The notes under the pieces were generated by a model that was not told the DNA's origin, made no database searches, and worked only from the letters and a program-made list of their open reading frames with translations. From Galactobacillus timonensis (GTDB taxonomy: Bacteria; Bacillota_I; Bacilli_A; Erysipelotrichales; Erysipelotrichaceae): a DNA stretch of 23,938 nucleotides. Position numbers and translations under genes: made by a program. This document shows, in pieces, positions 1-7,893 of the stretch (positions are counted from its first letter, which is position 1; each line of letters starts with the position of its first letter). The DNA is taken from positions 426,835 through 450,772 of the forward strand of contig NZ_LT964740.1 of the NCBI RefSeq assembly GCF_900240265.1. The letters run 5' to 3'.

Positions 1-34
1 TGGTTATTTTCTGAAGATCTTCGGTATCTGACAT
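1..34 (-). CDS. 5' end of a gene running off the left edge
   Basis: An ATG at 34-32 opens a frame (MSDTEDLQKIT...) that continues past the left edge. A purine-rich stretch (GAGAGAGG) lies about 10 nt upstream as a possible ribosome binding site. Only 11 codons are visible, so no function can be given. It would be the next leftward gene after the immunity-like gene that ends at 197, separated from it by a terminator and a perfect inverted repeat. Confidence 0.35.
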   Translation of the reverse strand, partial: MSDTEDLQKIT

Positions 35-79
35 GGTTTTCTGCCTCTCTCTAAGAGTAGTCTAAGCCGATACCCCATA

Positions 80-107
80 AGCACTGTACTTATTCTGGTA
101 CAGTGCT
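80..107. repeat. Perfect 10-bp inverted repeat (hairpin)
   Basis: AGCACTGTAC (80-89) and GTACAGTGCT (98-107) are exact reverse complements separated by 8 nt. Neither side has a run of T, so it is not a standard intrinsic terminator. It lies in the leader of the partial gene at the left edge and could be an operator, a leader structure or a recombination-related palindrome. Confidence 0.5.
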
Positions 108-170
108 CAAGAAAATCACCAAGTCGCTAATTAAGCCTTAAAATTTGAACCGTTTTCATTTCATCCTCCA

Positions 171-193
171 AATGAAAAGCACCCGAAGGTGCT
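171..193 (-). terminator. Intrinsic terminator after the immunity-like gene
   Basis: On the minus strand the stem AGCACC/GGTGCT closes a UUCG tetraloop (plus positions 178-193) and is followed by TTTTCATTT. It starts four bases after the stop codon at 197-199, so it ends the leftward toxin/immunity transcript. Confidence 0.75.
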
Positions 194-196
194 CAT

Positions 197-490
197 TTAT
201 ACAGCAGGCTCAATTTCGTCGATTTCAGCTTCCAACTGTTTAACCAGCGTGTCCACTGAATCTTTGTCCCAGAAACTTGCGCCAGGATCGTAGTCATATG
301 TGTCTGCCCATTCTTCTTTAGGGCAATATTCAGCACAAATCAGTTCCAATCCAGGTACGTGAACAATATGGAAAACAGCCCCATATTTGTTCTTAAATGT
401 TTTCTCCCCGGTTGCAACATGAATGCGAGGATATTTTTTCTCTAGCCTCTCATTAATCTGGCTCAATATATCCGCCATAATCGACTCCAT
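197..490 (-). CDS. Probable immunity protein of the upstream toxin-like gene
   Basis: A 97-aa (or 93-aa, if the ATG at 478 is used) acidic soluble protein with no signal peptide or membrane segment. I do not recognise its family. The C-terminal third is rich in Asp and Glu. It overlaps the 3' end of the toxin-like gene by 38 nt and is followed directly by a terminator. A small acidic gene translationally coupled to a C-terminal toxin domain is the usual arrangement for a cognate immunity protein. Calling it immunity is therefore inference from position, size and charge, not from homology. Confidence 0.6.
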   Translation of the reverse strand: MESIMADILSQINERLEKKYPRIHVATGEKTFKNKYGAVFHIVHVPGLELICAEYCPKEEWADTYDYDPGASFWDKDSVDTLVKQLEAEIDEIEPAV

Positions 491-1226
491 TCAAATTGTA
501 CCATTTCTTAACACCTTGTTTTGTTAATTTGTAGTACGCTCCTCCGTGATGTGAATGCTCTTTTGGATGATAGCGGAATGAGCCGTCGCCGCTAAATAGG
601 ACACGAAACACATCATTAGACTCATCAGGATTTTTTTTGTAATACCCCTGCCCTGCACTCGAAAGTACGGTGTATCCTTTGTCGACAAAAATCTGCTTTA
701 ACTCCTGAGGACGATAATATTTCAAAACATCATGGTTTTCAATAATTGCAAGATGCAAATTGTTTTTCCCGTATTGATCAATGGATGCTTCAAATATTTT
801 TTGCTCAGGCCTTTTTTCGTAAGGAATTTCATTACTGAAAGCAATAATTTTTTCAGCCTCGTTGTTTGCTGCTTCTCTCCAAACGCCATCTTTCCCTTGC
901 ACGGTTAACTTACCTTTCTTTGATTGATAAGTAATTATGCAGCCGCATCCCGGATGGCGTTCGAACATGCCACGTTCGTAAGCAAGCTTGTACGGTACAT
1001 TGGTTCCACATCTTGCAAGGCACCACTGGCATACTTCCCCTCCGTCCTTATCCGTTGTATGCACTCCTACATCGTCATACTCTCTGGAAACAAGTACTTC
1101 AACGCCTGAATTGCTGGCAAAGTCTGCACTTCTGCGTTCGCTGTCATCTGCGTAGCGCTGTGATTGAAGAACAATGTCATACTTCAGCGCATTTAGTCCA
1201 TCCTTAACATCTTCGTACCCACTCAA
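453..1226 (-). CDS. MuF-type phage head-protein segment joined to an unknown C-terminal (toxin-like) domain; N-terminus missing
   Basis: The frame encodes about 257 aa from a TTG at 1226, and there is no ATG or GTG start in frame between this point and the upstream stop near 1312. Residues about 60-98 carry the Cys/His pattern CQWCLARC...RHPGCGC (C66, C69, C73, H91, C94, C96). This is typical of the C-terminal part of phage minor head (SPP1 gp7/Mu gpF-type) proteins. Residues about 145-257 form a separate region with a His-rich stretch (RYHPKEHSHHGG, 218-229). In temperate Firmicutes phages, MuF domains are fused to polymorphic toxin domains, with an immunity gene next door; this gene fits that design. 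The missing start suggests a truncated or silent cassette. The toxin activity is unknown; a nuclease is possible. Confidence 0.6.
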   Translation of the reverse strand: MSGYEDVKDGLNALKYDIVLQSQRYADDSERRSADFASNSGVEVLVSREYDDVGVHTTDKDGGEVCQWCLARCGTNVPYKLAYERGMFERHPGCGCIITYQSKKGKLTVQGKDGVWREAANNEAEKIIAFSNEIPYEKRPEQKIFEASIDQYGKNNLHLAIIENHDVLKYYRPQELKQIFVDKGYTVLSSAGQGYYKKNPDESNDVFRVLFSGDGSFRYHPKEHSHHGGAYYKLTKQGVKKWYNLNGVDYGGYIEPD

Positions 1227-1270
1227 CCTGCTTGCAAAAAAAGCCGCACTACTTACGTATGCAGCTTTGC

Positions 1271-1477
1271 TTACTCTACCTTTTTTCCTGTCGCGTAGGC
1301 ATCGATTGCCTCATGCAAACTCATTTTATTTGCCCCGCCAGTCAGATCGGGATGATCCATTTGTATAGGATCATTTTCCCATCCGCAAACAGGGCAAATG
1401 TCATACTCAAACAAGACTGTTTTACCGCATACAGGACATTTATTTGTTTCTTTCATAACCGCCATTATCATTCTCAT
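1271..1477 (-). CDS. Small CPCC-type cysteine-rich protein
   Basis: A 68-aa protein with two zinc-knuckle-like pairs, CPVCG and CPVCGW, followed by ENDPIQ and GGANKMSLHEA. This order matches the cysteine-rich CPCC domain family (CPVC...CPVCxWEDDPxQ...GANxxSLxEA). Genes of this family are frequent in polymorphic-toxin loci, where they are proposed immunity proteins. Several ATGs lie close together (codons 1, 3, 5 and 8) and none has a clear ribosome binding site, so the start is uncertain. It ends 45 nt before the toxin-like frame and may belong to another, lost toxin. Confidence 0.65.
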   Translation of the reverse strand: MRMIMAVMKETNKCPVCGKTVLFEYDICPVCGWENDPIQMDHPDLTGGANKMSLHEAIDAYATGKKVE

Positions 1478-1564
1478 GAATAAAAGGTTTACTGATAGAA
1501 CAATCTAGATTTAAAACTTCAGGTTATTTTCTCGAAGAACCAGAGCGAAAGTACATATTGCTAA

Positions 1565-1771
1565 TTATTTAGATTCTTTATGACTGTCTCGATAATCCCG
1601 CAGGCATTGTTTTAGAAACTCTGCTTTGTTCGGTATTGAGTGCCAAACTTCAATCAGCTCAGCGCTTTCCGGGTTTGTGTCGTAGAACACAACAGACAAT
1701 GTTTTTTGATGTGTTGCGTTATATTTTTTGTTGTACTTTGCCTGACTTGGCGGGTATTTTTTATCGGACAT
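1565..1771 (-). CDS. Small basic protein, possible ribbon-helix-helix-like DNA-binding protein
   Basis: A 68-aa protein with a Lys/Tyr-rich N-terminus (KYNKKYNATHQK), a short beta-like stretch (LSVVFY) and a helix-turn-helix-like remainder ending in FLKQCLRDYRDSHK. This layout recalls small Arc/RHH-type proteins common on Firmicutes mobile elements, but the assignment is only by overall pattern. AGGAGG lies 13 nt upstream of the ATG, longer than ideal. It overlaps the end of the next small frame by 11 nt. Confidence 0.5.
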   Translation of the reverse strand: MSDKKYPPSQAKYNKKYNATHQKTLSVVFYDTNPESAELIEVWHSIPNKAEFLKQCLRDYRDSHKESK

Positions 1772-1907
1772 TTTTTTCTATCTGCCTCCTTAGATACAGT
1801 GCTTCTCTCCATTCCTTGTTTGATTTTAATTTAATTTCTGACGGATAATAACCGGTTTCCAACATTCTATACGCAACGTTTGACAATCTGCAGGTGAAAT
1901 TTTTCAA
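1761..1907 (-). CDS. Small 48-codon frame without a good start
   Basis: A minus-strand frame beginning at a TTG (1907) and open back to a stop near 1934. It encodes 48 aa, including NVAYRMLETGYYPSEIK and NKEWREALYL, and looks protein-like in composition. No ATG or ribosome binding site supports the 5' end. It lies directly downstream of the last serine recombinase, where an attachment site is expected, so it may be the 3' part of a gene cut by integration. The rest of the 1772-1973 stretch holds nothing else I can recognise. Confidence 0.35.
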   Translation of the reverse strand: MKNFTCRLSNVAYRMLETGYYPSEIKLKSNKEWREALYLRRQIEKNVR

Positions 1908-1973
1908 TTCATCACGGCTAAGGGACGTTTTTTAGTAAATAGGCGTTTTTTTCAGTTCAACGTTACTTTCGGC

Positions 1974-3530
1974 TCACACCGTCACCTTTGTTCCGGACTT
2001 AAATTCAACAATGAATGAACTTTCTGTCTGGACATATACATTCTTGATCAACCGTCTGACCATTACATCATCATATTCATGTACTAATCCCTCCTGTGTC
2101 ATCAAGAAGCTGATCAAGTCCTGCATGCAGATTTCCTTCCCTTTCACTTCTGCTGACGCCAGCTGCATAGCATTCTTCTGTTCCCTGAGTCGAATGATCT
2201 CATTTGCTAGATCATCATAAATTTGGTTGCTCGTATTTCGTTTGAGCAATTCCTGCTGTAACTCCATTAACTTTGCATCAACCTCCGTTGTATCCGCTAC
2301 CGCACTGGATAGGGTATCCTTTGCGCACTCTTGGAGTTTTGGAATTACCTCTGATTTCTGACCAAGCGTCTGATTGATAGCCTGTACCACCGCAGCCTTC
2401 AGCACTTCTTCTTTCACCGTTGGCGCATCACAAGCCACGGGGCCGTGCTCTACCCGAGTGACGCAACGCCAAACGATTGAACGCCTACCATGAATGCTCC
2501 ATGACATTCTTCGATAGATGTCACCACACTTCGGACAAATCACAATGCTTGAGAGGGCATACTTACTGCTATATACTCGCTTAGATCTTGATTTCCCACT
2601 GGACATGTTTACCCGGCGTGCGATCTCTTCCTGAACCATCATGAAGATCTCTTTGGAGATAATTGCAGGTTGGCTTCCCTCGACATAGTACTGTGGAGCA
2701 ATTCCATTATTTGAAACGCGTTTCTTAGTCAAAAAGTCAACGGTAACAGTTTTTTGGAGAAGGGCATCACCGATATATTTTTCATTTGTGAGCATCTTCT
2801 TTACCGTTGAAGGAACCCATTTTTTCTTATGCGCTCCTGTCAAAATCCCATCCGCCATCAGACTGTTGCAGATATCAAGGAGAGAAGATCCTTCAAGGTA
2901 TTCACGAAATATCCGTTTCACAACCTCCGCCTCAGTCGGGTTGATTACAAGGTTTCCATCTTTATCTTTGTCATATCCAAGGAAGCGGTTTGTGCAAACC
3001 TGCACCTTGCCCTGCTGATAACGATACTGAATGCCAAGTCGAACATTCTGCGAAAGCGATTGACTTTCCTGCTGGGCAAGCGAAGCCATGATGGTAAGCA
3101 GCACCTCGCCTTTTGCATCCATTGTGTTGATGTTTTCCTTCTCAAAATAAACCGGAATACTCTTTTCCTTCAGCTGCCGGATGTATTTCAGACAATCCAG
3201 AGTGTTCCGGGCAAAACGGCTGATTGACTTTGTTATGACCATTTCAATTCTTCCGGCCATACAGTCTTCAATCATACGATTGAATTCTTCTCTCTTTTTG
3301 GTGTTCGTACCAGAAATTCCATCATCTGCATAGATACCAGCGAATTCCCAATCCGGATTCTTCTGAATATATTCCGTATAGTGTTCAACCTGTGCCTCAT
3401 AGGAGGTCGCCTGTTCATCCGTATCGGTAGAAACTCGACAGTATGCAGCTACCTTGAGTCTGGGCTTTTCAGGTTGGTCGGCAGAATGTCGTAGCTGCTT
3501 CCTTGCAGGTATTACTGTGATATTAGGCAT
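1974..3530 (-). CDS. Large serine recombinase (site-specific integrase)
   Basis: A 518-aa large serine recombinase. Residues about 26-165 form the resolvase-type catalytic domain, with the nucleophile S34 in YCRVST and the conserved SISRFARN arginines. A recombinase domain follows (about 190-290). Next comes a zinc ribbon with CPKCGD and later cysteines, then a coiled-coil segment rich in Leu, Glu and Gln (about 415-470). These enzymes cut and join attP and attB for phage or element integration and excision. The gene overlaps the preceding small recombinase-domain gene by 8 nt, so the two are probably translationally coupled. All catalytic and DNA-binding parts appear intact. Confidence 0.93.
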   Translation of the reverse strand: MPNITVIPARKQLRHSADQPEKPRLKVAAYCRVSTDTDEQATSYEAQVEHYTEYIQKNPDWEFAGIYADDGISGTNTKKREEFNRMIEDCMAGRIEMVITKSISRFARNTLDCLKYIRQLKEKSIPVYFEKENINTMDAKGEVLLTIMASLAQQESQSLSQNVRLGIQYRYQQGKVQVCTNRFLGYDKDKDGNLVINPTEAEVVKRIFREYLEGSSLLDICNSLMADGILTGAHKKKWVPSTVKKMLTNEKYIGDALLQKTVTVDFLTKKRVSNNGIAPQYYVEGSQPAIISKEIFMMVQEEIARRVNMSSGKSRSKRVYSSKYALSSIVICPKCGDIYRRMSWSIHGRRSIVWRCVTRVEHGPVACDAPTVKEEVLKAAVVQAINQTLGQKSEVIPKLQECAKDTLSSAVADTTEVDAKLMELQQELLKRNTSNQIYDDLANEIIRLREQKNAMQLASAEVKGKEICMQDLISFLMTQEGLVHEYDDVMVRRLIKNVYVQTESSFIVEFKSGTKVTV

Positions 3531-3948
3531 TTTCTTTCACCGCGCTCCTCACTAAGCTATAGACATATTCGGCCTGTTGGAATGGGTCATCAAAATGCTC
3601 TGATCCTTCCTCAATCAAGAAAGCAGTTGGTATCTCACATTTTCTGATCCGTTTCTTCACTTTGGCTTTATTGAGCAGTACATTCCGGCGTTTGTTCTCG
3701 TTGGTAATACATTGATATATTTCCTGACTCAAAATCTGCGGATAGTAATCCGTCCCTAAATACTTTTTATTTGTGATCATCCTGCGAACGGAAGAATGTG
3801 TCATCTTCAATCCAGCCTCTTTAGCAGCGTTCTCAAGAGATTCACCAGACAGATAGCAGGCACAGATGTATCGGAGCTGTTCTGCTTCTTTTTCATCAAT
3901 CACCGCTTTCCCATTTTCAATGCGGTATCCAAATGGCGTATGTTTCAT
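3523..3948 (-). CDS. Small recombinase-domain protein lacking the catalytic domain
   Basis: A 141-aa protein that begins directly in the recombinase (PF07508-like) region: PFGY, then [15 protein letters not shown], a pattern found after the catalytic domain in large serine recombinases. It has no YCRVS-type nucleophile motif and no zinc ribbon, so it cannot cut DNA alone. It sits between two full recombinases, starting 2 nt after the stop of the first and overlapping the last by 8 nt. This order (full, small, full) occurs in other Firmicutes elements. Its role as a DNA-binding partner or directionality accessory is inferred. Confidence 0.8.
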   Translation of the reverse strand: MKHTPFGYRIENGKAVIDEKEAEQLRYICACYLSGESLENAAKEAGLKMTHSSVRRMITNKKYLGTDYYPQILSQEIYQCITNENKRRNVLLNKAKVKKRIRKCEIPTAFLIEEGSEHFDDPFQQAEYVYSLVRSAVKENA

Positions 3949-3949
3949 A

Positions 3950-5512
3950 TCACACCAGCCTTTCCGTCAATGTCAGTCCGCACTTTAATACAAACTGGGC
4001 TTCATCCCGCCTCGGGATAATTACCTTTTCAACGTATTCGCTAAAAGCCTCATTGCTAAATTCTTTGATCATTTCTGATTGTTCCGTGTATTGGATTAGC
4101 AAACGCAATTCAGTGACACGATCCATACCATCTCGCACGTTGTGTGTAAGCCGGTCCTGCTCATCAGCGATCTGTTTTGCTTCCTGGATCAACGCATTAT
4201 TTTCCCGGGCATAGACCGCAGGCTCGAGCAGTCCCTTTGACAGGAGCTGAACCATAGATTGTCTTCGCTGGGTGTTTTTATCCATTCGTTTTTCCAGGGC
4301 ATCCAGTCGCACAAGCGTTTGCTTGTACTCTGTATTCATCTGCGCTTCCAGAAGCGGATCCAGAATCTGTTCATGCGCAAAAATCAATTTATTCATCATT
4401 ATGACAAATGCCGCTTTCAGGCTATCCTCCCGGATAAATAACATTGAGCATTTATTCTTTTCTTTCAGATGCGTACTGCAGCACCACGCGATGTACTGAC
4501 AGGAAGAATCGGAATAATGGATTCTTCGTTTAAACGTGTCTCCGCAGTAACCGCAGATTATTTTTCCGGAAAACACATAGTGATTAAGGAACTTTTCGGT
4601 ATTACCTTTGAGTCCTTTCTCAGAAGCATTTTCGTCTACAACAGCATTCGCTGCTTTAAACTCTTCATGACTAACGATGGCTTCGTGATGATTTTCCATA
4701 AAGAACTGATCTTTTTCACCATGGTTTCTCCGGCGAGTAAAAGTACTATCTGTATACGTTTTCTGGAATAACACGTCGCCTGTATATTTTTCATTCCGAA
4801 GGATTGCCAGGATAGTAGAAGAATTCCATATCCCTCCCCTTTTTGTCGGAATACCTTCCGTTTGTAATTCCTGTGCAATTTCAGATGTTGATTTTCCTTG
4901 GAGCGTTTCCCGAAAAATACGTTTCACAACACTCGCCTGTTCAGAATTCATCACCATTTTTTCGTCTTTCCAGTCATAGCCGTATGGTGGCGAACTAATT
5001 TTGAACTTTCCGTTCATGAATCGATTCCTCACTGACCATTTACTGTTCTGTGAAATGGAAAACGATTCGTCTTCCGCAAGGCTGCTGAGAATACTTAGAA
5101 GCAACTCACTTTCCATCGAAGATGTATCGATGTTTTCCTTCTCGAAGTAAATCGGGATGTTCATGCTCTGAAGCTTTCTGACAAGTTCAAGGCAATCTGC
5201 GGTGTTTCGGCTAAAACGGCTGATGGATTTCGTGACCACCATGTCTATTTTCCCGTTTTCACAATCTGTGATCATCCGCATCAGAGCCGGCCGCTTCTCT
5301 TTATTCAGTCCTGAAATACCTTCGTCGTAATACACTTCGACAAGTTCCCAATCCGGATTCTTGCTGATGAAATCCTTATAGTGGTTTTTCTGCATTTCCA
5401 AGCTCACAAGCTGTGCTTCCTGTGCAGTCGATACTCGGCAATAAGCAGCCACACGTTTCTTCCTAACGGCCTTCACCGAGGGATTCTCATCGATCTTTGT
5501 TATCTTTTTCAT
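3950..5512 (-). CDS. Large serine recombinase (site-specific integrase)
   Basis: A 520-aa large serine recombinase. The catalytic domain (about 18-160) has the nucleophile S28 in YCRVST and the SISRFSRN motif. The recombinase domain (about 180-280) contains SPPYGYDW and ILRNEKYTGDVLF. The zinc ribbon has CGYCGDTF (about 335-342) with further cysteines (CC, KNKC), and a coiled-coil region follows (about 415-480). An excellent ribosome binding site, GAAAGGAGGT, precedes the ATG. It differs clearly in sequence from the second recombinase, so the pair is not a recent duplication. It probably acts with the two downstream genes in integration or excision of the prophage. Confidence 0.93.
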   Translation of the reverse strand: MKKITKIDENPSVKAVRKKRVAAYCRVSTAQEAQLVSLEMQKNHYKDFISKNPDWELVEVYYDEGISGLNKEKRPALMRMITDCENGKIDMVVTKSISRFSRNTADCLELVRKLQSMNIPIYFEKENIDTSSMESELLLSILSSLAEDESFSISQNSKWSVRNRFMNGKFKISSPPYGYDWKDEKMVMNSEQASVVKRIFRETLQGKSTSEIAQELQTEGIPTKRGGIWNSSTILAILRNEKYTGDVLFQKTYTDSTFTRRRNHGEKDQFFMENHHEAIVSHEEFKAANAVVDENASEKGLKGNTEKFLNHYVFSGKIICGYCGDTFKRRIHYSDSSCQYIAWCCSTHLKEKNKCSMLFIREDSLKAAFVIMMNKLIFAHEQILDPLLEAQMNTEYKQTLVRLDALEKRMDKNTQRRQSMVQLLSKGLLEPAVYARENNALIQEAKQIADEQDRLTHNVRDGMDRVTELRLLIQYTEQSEMIKEFSNEAFSEYVEKVIIPRRDEAQFVLKCGLTLTERLV

Positions 5513-5572
5513 CGTCTCGTACCTCCTTTCGCATGGTCATATTCCCGTAGGTTTCAACACATAGCAACTGAT

Positions 5573-5791
5573 TTACGGCAATAAATCCGCTAAGAACGTG
5601 GAGAATTCTTTAGCAAGACTTCTGCGTATTTTGTTCACTTTTTGCTTTGGAATGATTCCTATTCCCGCCATTTTCCCAATCAGTTTGTCGGCAATCATAA
5701 AATCGTACTCATGTTGCAGCTGCTCGTCCGTCATCGGTTTTATTTCCGGACATTTCTCTACCACTGGGCCATTGATTTTTTTAACCTGCAT
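5573..5791 (-). CDS. Small SHOCT-like protein heading the recombinase operon
   Basis: A 72-aa protein from the ATG at 5791 (AGGAAAG 8 nt upstream); a longer frame from 5821 is less likely. It contains MTDEQLQHEYDFMIADKL, then GIIPKQKVNKIRRSL. This resembles SHOCT-type short helical domains found before serine recombinase genes in clostridial elements. It lies 60 nt upstream of the first recombinase and downstream of a strong terminator, so it is probably the first gene of the integration operon. A weak promoter-like pair (TTGACT at 5843-5838, TATGCC at 5822-5817, 15-nt spacer) is the only candidate seen. Function unknown. Confidence 0.6.
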   Translation of the reverse strand: MQVKKINGPVVEKCPEIKPMTDEQLQHEYDFMIADKLIGKMAGIGIIPKQKVNKIRRSLAKEFSTFLADLLP

Positions 5792-5884
5792 ATTTACTTT
5801 CCTTTCGAGGTTACTCGGCATATTCCCTCTAAATCCCAGTCAAGAAAACGTAATGATTGTTAACTCCAAGTTCAGCGCAAGCAT

Positions 5885-5923
5885 AAAAAAAACTGTCAGA
5901 ATCCCGAACTGAGATTCCAACAG
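5885..5923 (-). terminator. Strong intrinsic terminator of the late operon
   Basis: On the minus strand CTGTTGGAATC pairs with GATTCTGACAG (11 pairs, two of them G-U) around a 9-nt loop, followed by eight T. It begins 8 nt after the stop codon of the last lysis gene (5931) and separates late genes from the recombinase operon. Confidence 0.9.
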
Positions 5924-5930
5924 CCTTATT

Positions 5931-6266
5931 TCATCGTTCCTCCGACTGTAACGGTTTTGTCTTGAGCAGATCATATAACCGCGTACCGGTTCCGTTACCG
6001 CCCAAAGCGTGGTAGGCATGGTACATCTGCTCGATCTCGGACCATGTCTTGGACGGAATCGACTCCGCAGATTCATACTGGGTGTAAAAGGAAAAAAGAC
6101 GGTCATGCAGCAGTGCCCGCACCCCGTCTTCTAATGCCTTTAACTGCTTGTCGCTTTCCTGTTCCTTCCGATGCTGGGATTCCGCCATCGCGCGAAGGGA
6201 CGCAATCAGCCATCCGGCAAATCCGGAAATCAGCGCCGTCAGAAACGTCTGCCAAAGTGCTTCCAT
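5931..6266 (-). CDS. Small membrane-anchored phage protein of the lysis cassette
   Basis: A 111-aa protein with one hydrophobic N-terminal segment (LWQTFLTALISGFAGWLIASL, about residues 3-23), a charged helical part, and a C-terminal region with MYHAYHALGGNGTGTRLYD. This C-terminal pattern recurs in small proteins next to holins in Firmicutes phages. The stop of the holin-like gene and this ATG share bases (TGATG), so the two are coupled. A GTG one codon earlier (6269) is an alternative start. It may be a second holin or lysis regulator. Confidence 0.65.
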   Translation of the reverse strand: MEALWQTFLTALISGFAGWLIASLRAMAESQHRKEQESDKQLKALEDGVRALLHDRLFSFYTQYESAESIPSKTWSEIEQMYHAYHALGGNGTGTRLYDLLKTKPLQSEER

Positions 6267-6550
6267 CACTCACCGGCTTTCCAGTCCGATAACCGGGAAT
6301 AGAACTCATAGAAGTAGTTCGTACCACGGCTCAGGGCGATTGCAGTGATGGCCATACCGACCATCGGATAGCTTTCTTCCAGGCCTGCCGCCCCCAGAAC
6401 GTTCAGCTGAAGGTCGAAAACCAGCAGAAAACTGCAGGCGAGAGAGATGATCACGGGCCACTGAATCTGCTTGTCTGTGATGACGGTTCTTCCCCAGCTG
6501 ATGATGCCCTCAATGGCGATTGCCGCCGCAAGATAACTCTGAATGTTCAT
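6266..6550 (-). CDS. Holin-like membrane protein
   Basis: A 94-aa protein from the ATG at 6550, with AGGAGG 8 nt upstream. It has about three hydrophobic segments (residues 6-19, 31-47 and 61-73) and a short charged C-terminus. Size, topology and position just after the endolysin gene (2-nt gap) fit a holin, which forms membrane holes at the end of infection. No specific holin family is recognised, so the call rests on context and topology. Confidence 0.7.
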   Translation of the reverse strand: MNIQSYLAAAIAIEGIISWGRTVITDKQIQWPVIISLACSFLLVFDLQLNVLGAAGLEESYPMVGMAITAIALSRGTNYFYEFYSRLSDWKAGE

Positions 6551-6552
6551 GT

Positions 6553-7884
6553 TCAATTTCCTCCTTTTAAGAGCTCGTTCACTCTTTCCTGAACCAGTGC
6601 ATAAGAAAAGCCGGCGGTTGTCAGGCGCTGCTTGCGTTCCGCGCCATTGCCCCATTTGCCGGCGATCACCTTTCTGGCGATCAAATCAATATCATTGTTC
6701 TCTTGTTCGTATCCTTTCCATCGCAGTGCGCCAAGCACCCCGGTAAAGGGAATCCGCTTCAGTTCGAAGACGTGGGTTTTGCTGCCCTGACGCATACCGA
6801 AGCATTTGCCATGATAGTACATGGCAATGTGGCTGCTGGGGCAGGGCTGTTTTCCATCCTTTGGCCAGATCACCCAGTCGCCATCCTGAAACTGCGCCGG
6901 ATCGGTGATGAAGTCGAATTCCTTTGCATGTTCTTTCCGGTAGTACCAGTAGCCATCTGCCCAGCCGTTTTTCGTCGGCCATTCATAGCCAAGCACCTCA
7001 TGGCACCATTGCTTGAAGGCATCGACGCACCAGAACCCGTTTCCATCCCGGTCGATCCGTTTCCCGTTCCACTCCGCATAGAACTGGTCCGGGGTCACTT
7101 TTACTTTGGAAATGGAGCTGCCAGCACTCTGTTCTTCACCGGTATATGGATCGTCGATCCAGAAGTGCGTACTGCCGCCGCCATCAAGATCAAAGGCGGT
7201 ATACGCTCCAAGATCCCGCATCAGATAGGCTCGTGTCAGATGGTCCAGACCCTTGCCGGTGTTCACTGCAAGCAGCCAGTCGCCATCCTTGGTGATACCG
7301 AGCATCGCCACGCATTCCTTCTGGTGATACCGGCCGTTTTCCGCACCGACCGAGCAATCCACCTGCCCGTCCAGCATCAGTGACTGGCCAGCGCCTAAGG
7401 CCCAGTACATCGAACCAAGCAGCGGTAAAAACTCGTCCTGCCATGCGTCCTTCCAGTGCAGGGAGTAACCGTCAGAATAAATCGTCGGATAACCTTTGCC
7501 TTTGGCGGGGTAACAGATATAACCACGGTGGCGTTCCCAGTCCTTTGACCAGTTATGTAAGAGAGCCCCAACCGGACGGCCATAGGTGAGAGCTGACGGA
7601 TGGTTGTCGAAGTAACCGCCGGAAAGCTGAACAGCAATCGAGAATCCCTGCTCCACAAACCAGCTGTTGCGGATATCCGTCAGAAACTGCGGTTTGTCAC
7701 CGGCGTAATCCAGCGTGAGAACCGTGTCGGCACTGGGGTGGACCAAAGCGTAATGCACCGTGCTTCCAGCGTATTCCAAAGTTCCATACCGGATATCCGG
7801 CTTTGTGCCGCTGCGTACATAGACATTGAAGGCATCCGTGATCTTACGCAGACACGAATGCCCGTTGTTCTGATTGATTAACAT
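6553..7884 (-). CDS. Endolysin: phosphodiester-glycosidase domain, Cys/His amidase-like domain and CW_7 repeat
   Basis: A 443-aa protein with three parts. Residues about 40-265 look like a phosphodiester glycosidase (NAGPA-type) domain: SGGYFDN at 88-94 and AFDLDGGGSTHFW at 230-242. Residues about 278-390 resemble a CHAP/NlpC-type Cys/His hydrolase, with GNGFWCVDAF (Cys286), DGDWVIWP, and His352 in SSHIAMYY. Residues 398-439 are a CW_7 cell-wall binding repeat (VIAGKWGNGAERKQRL). It is expected to cut and bind the host cell wall for lysis. There is no signal peptide, so export needs the downstream holin. AGGAGAAG precedes the ATG. Confidence 0.85.
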   Translation of the reverse strand: MLINQNNGHSCLRKITDAFNVYVRSGTKPDIRYGTLEYAGSTVHYALVHPSADTVLTLDYAGDKPQFLTDIRNSWFVEQGFSIAVQLSGGYFDNHPSALTYGRPVGALLHNWSKDWERHRGYICYPAKGKGYPTIYSDGYSLHWKDAWQDEFLPLLGSMYWALGAGQSLMLDGQVDCSVGAENGRYHQKECVAMLGITKDGDWLLAVNTGKGLDHLTRAYLMRDLGAYTAFDLDGGGSTHFWIDDPYTGEEQSAGSSISKVKVTPDQFYAEWNGKRIDRDGNGFWCVDAFKQWCHEVLGYEWPTKNGWADGYWYYRKEHAKEFDFITDPAQFQDGDWVIWPKDGKQPCPSSHIAMYYHGKCFGMRQGSKTHVFELKRIPFTGVLGALRWKGYEQENNDIDLIARKVIAGKWGNGAERKQRLTTAGFSYALVQERVNELLKGGN

Positions 7885-7893
7885 CTTCTTCTC

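Noticed and set aside
6703..7383. Plus-strand 226-codon open frame opposite the endolysin
   Set aside because: It is the antisense of a well-supported gene, has no ribosome binding site or family motifs, and its composition reflects the opposite-strand codons.
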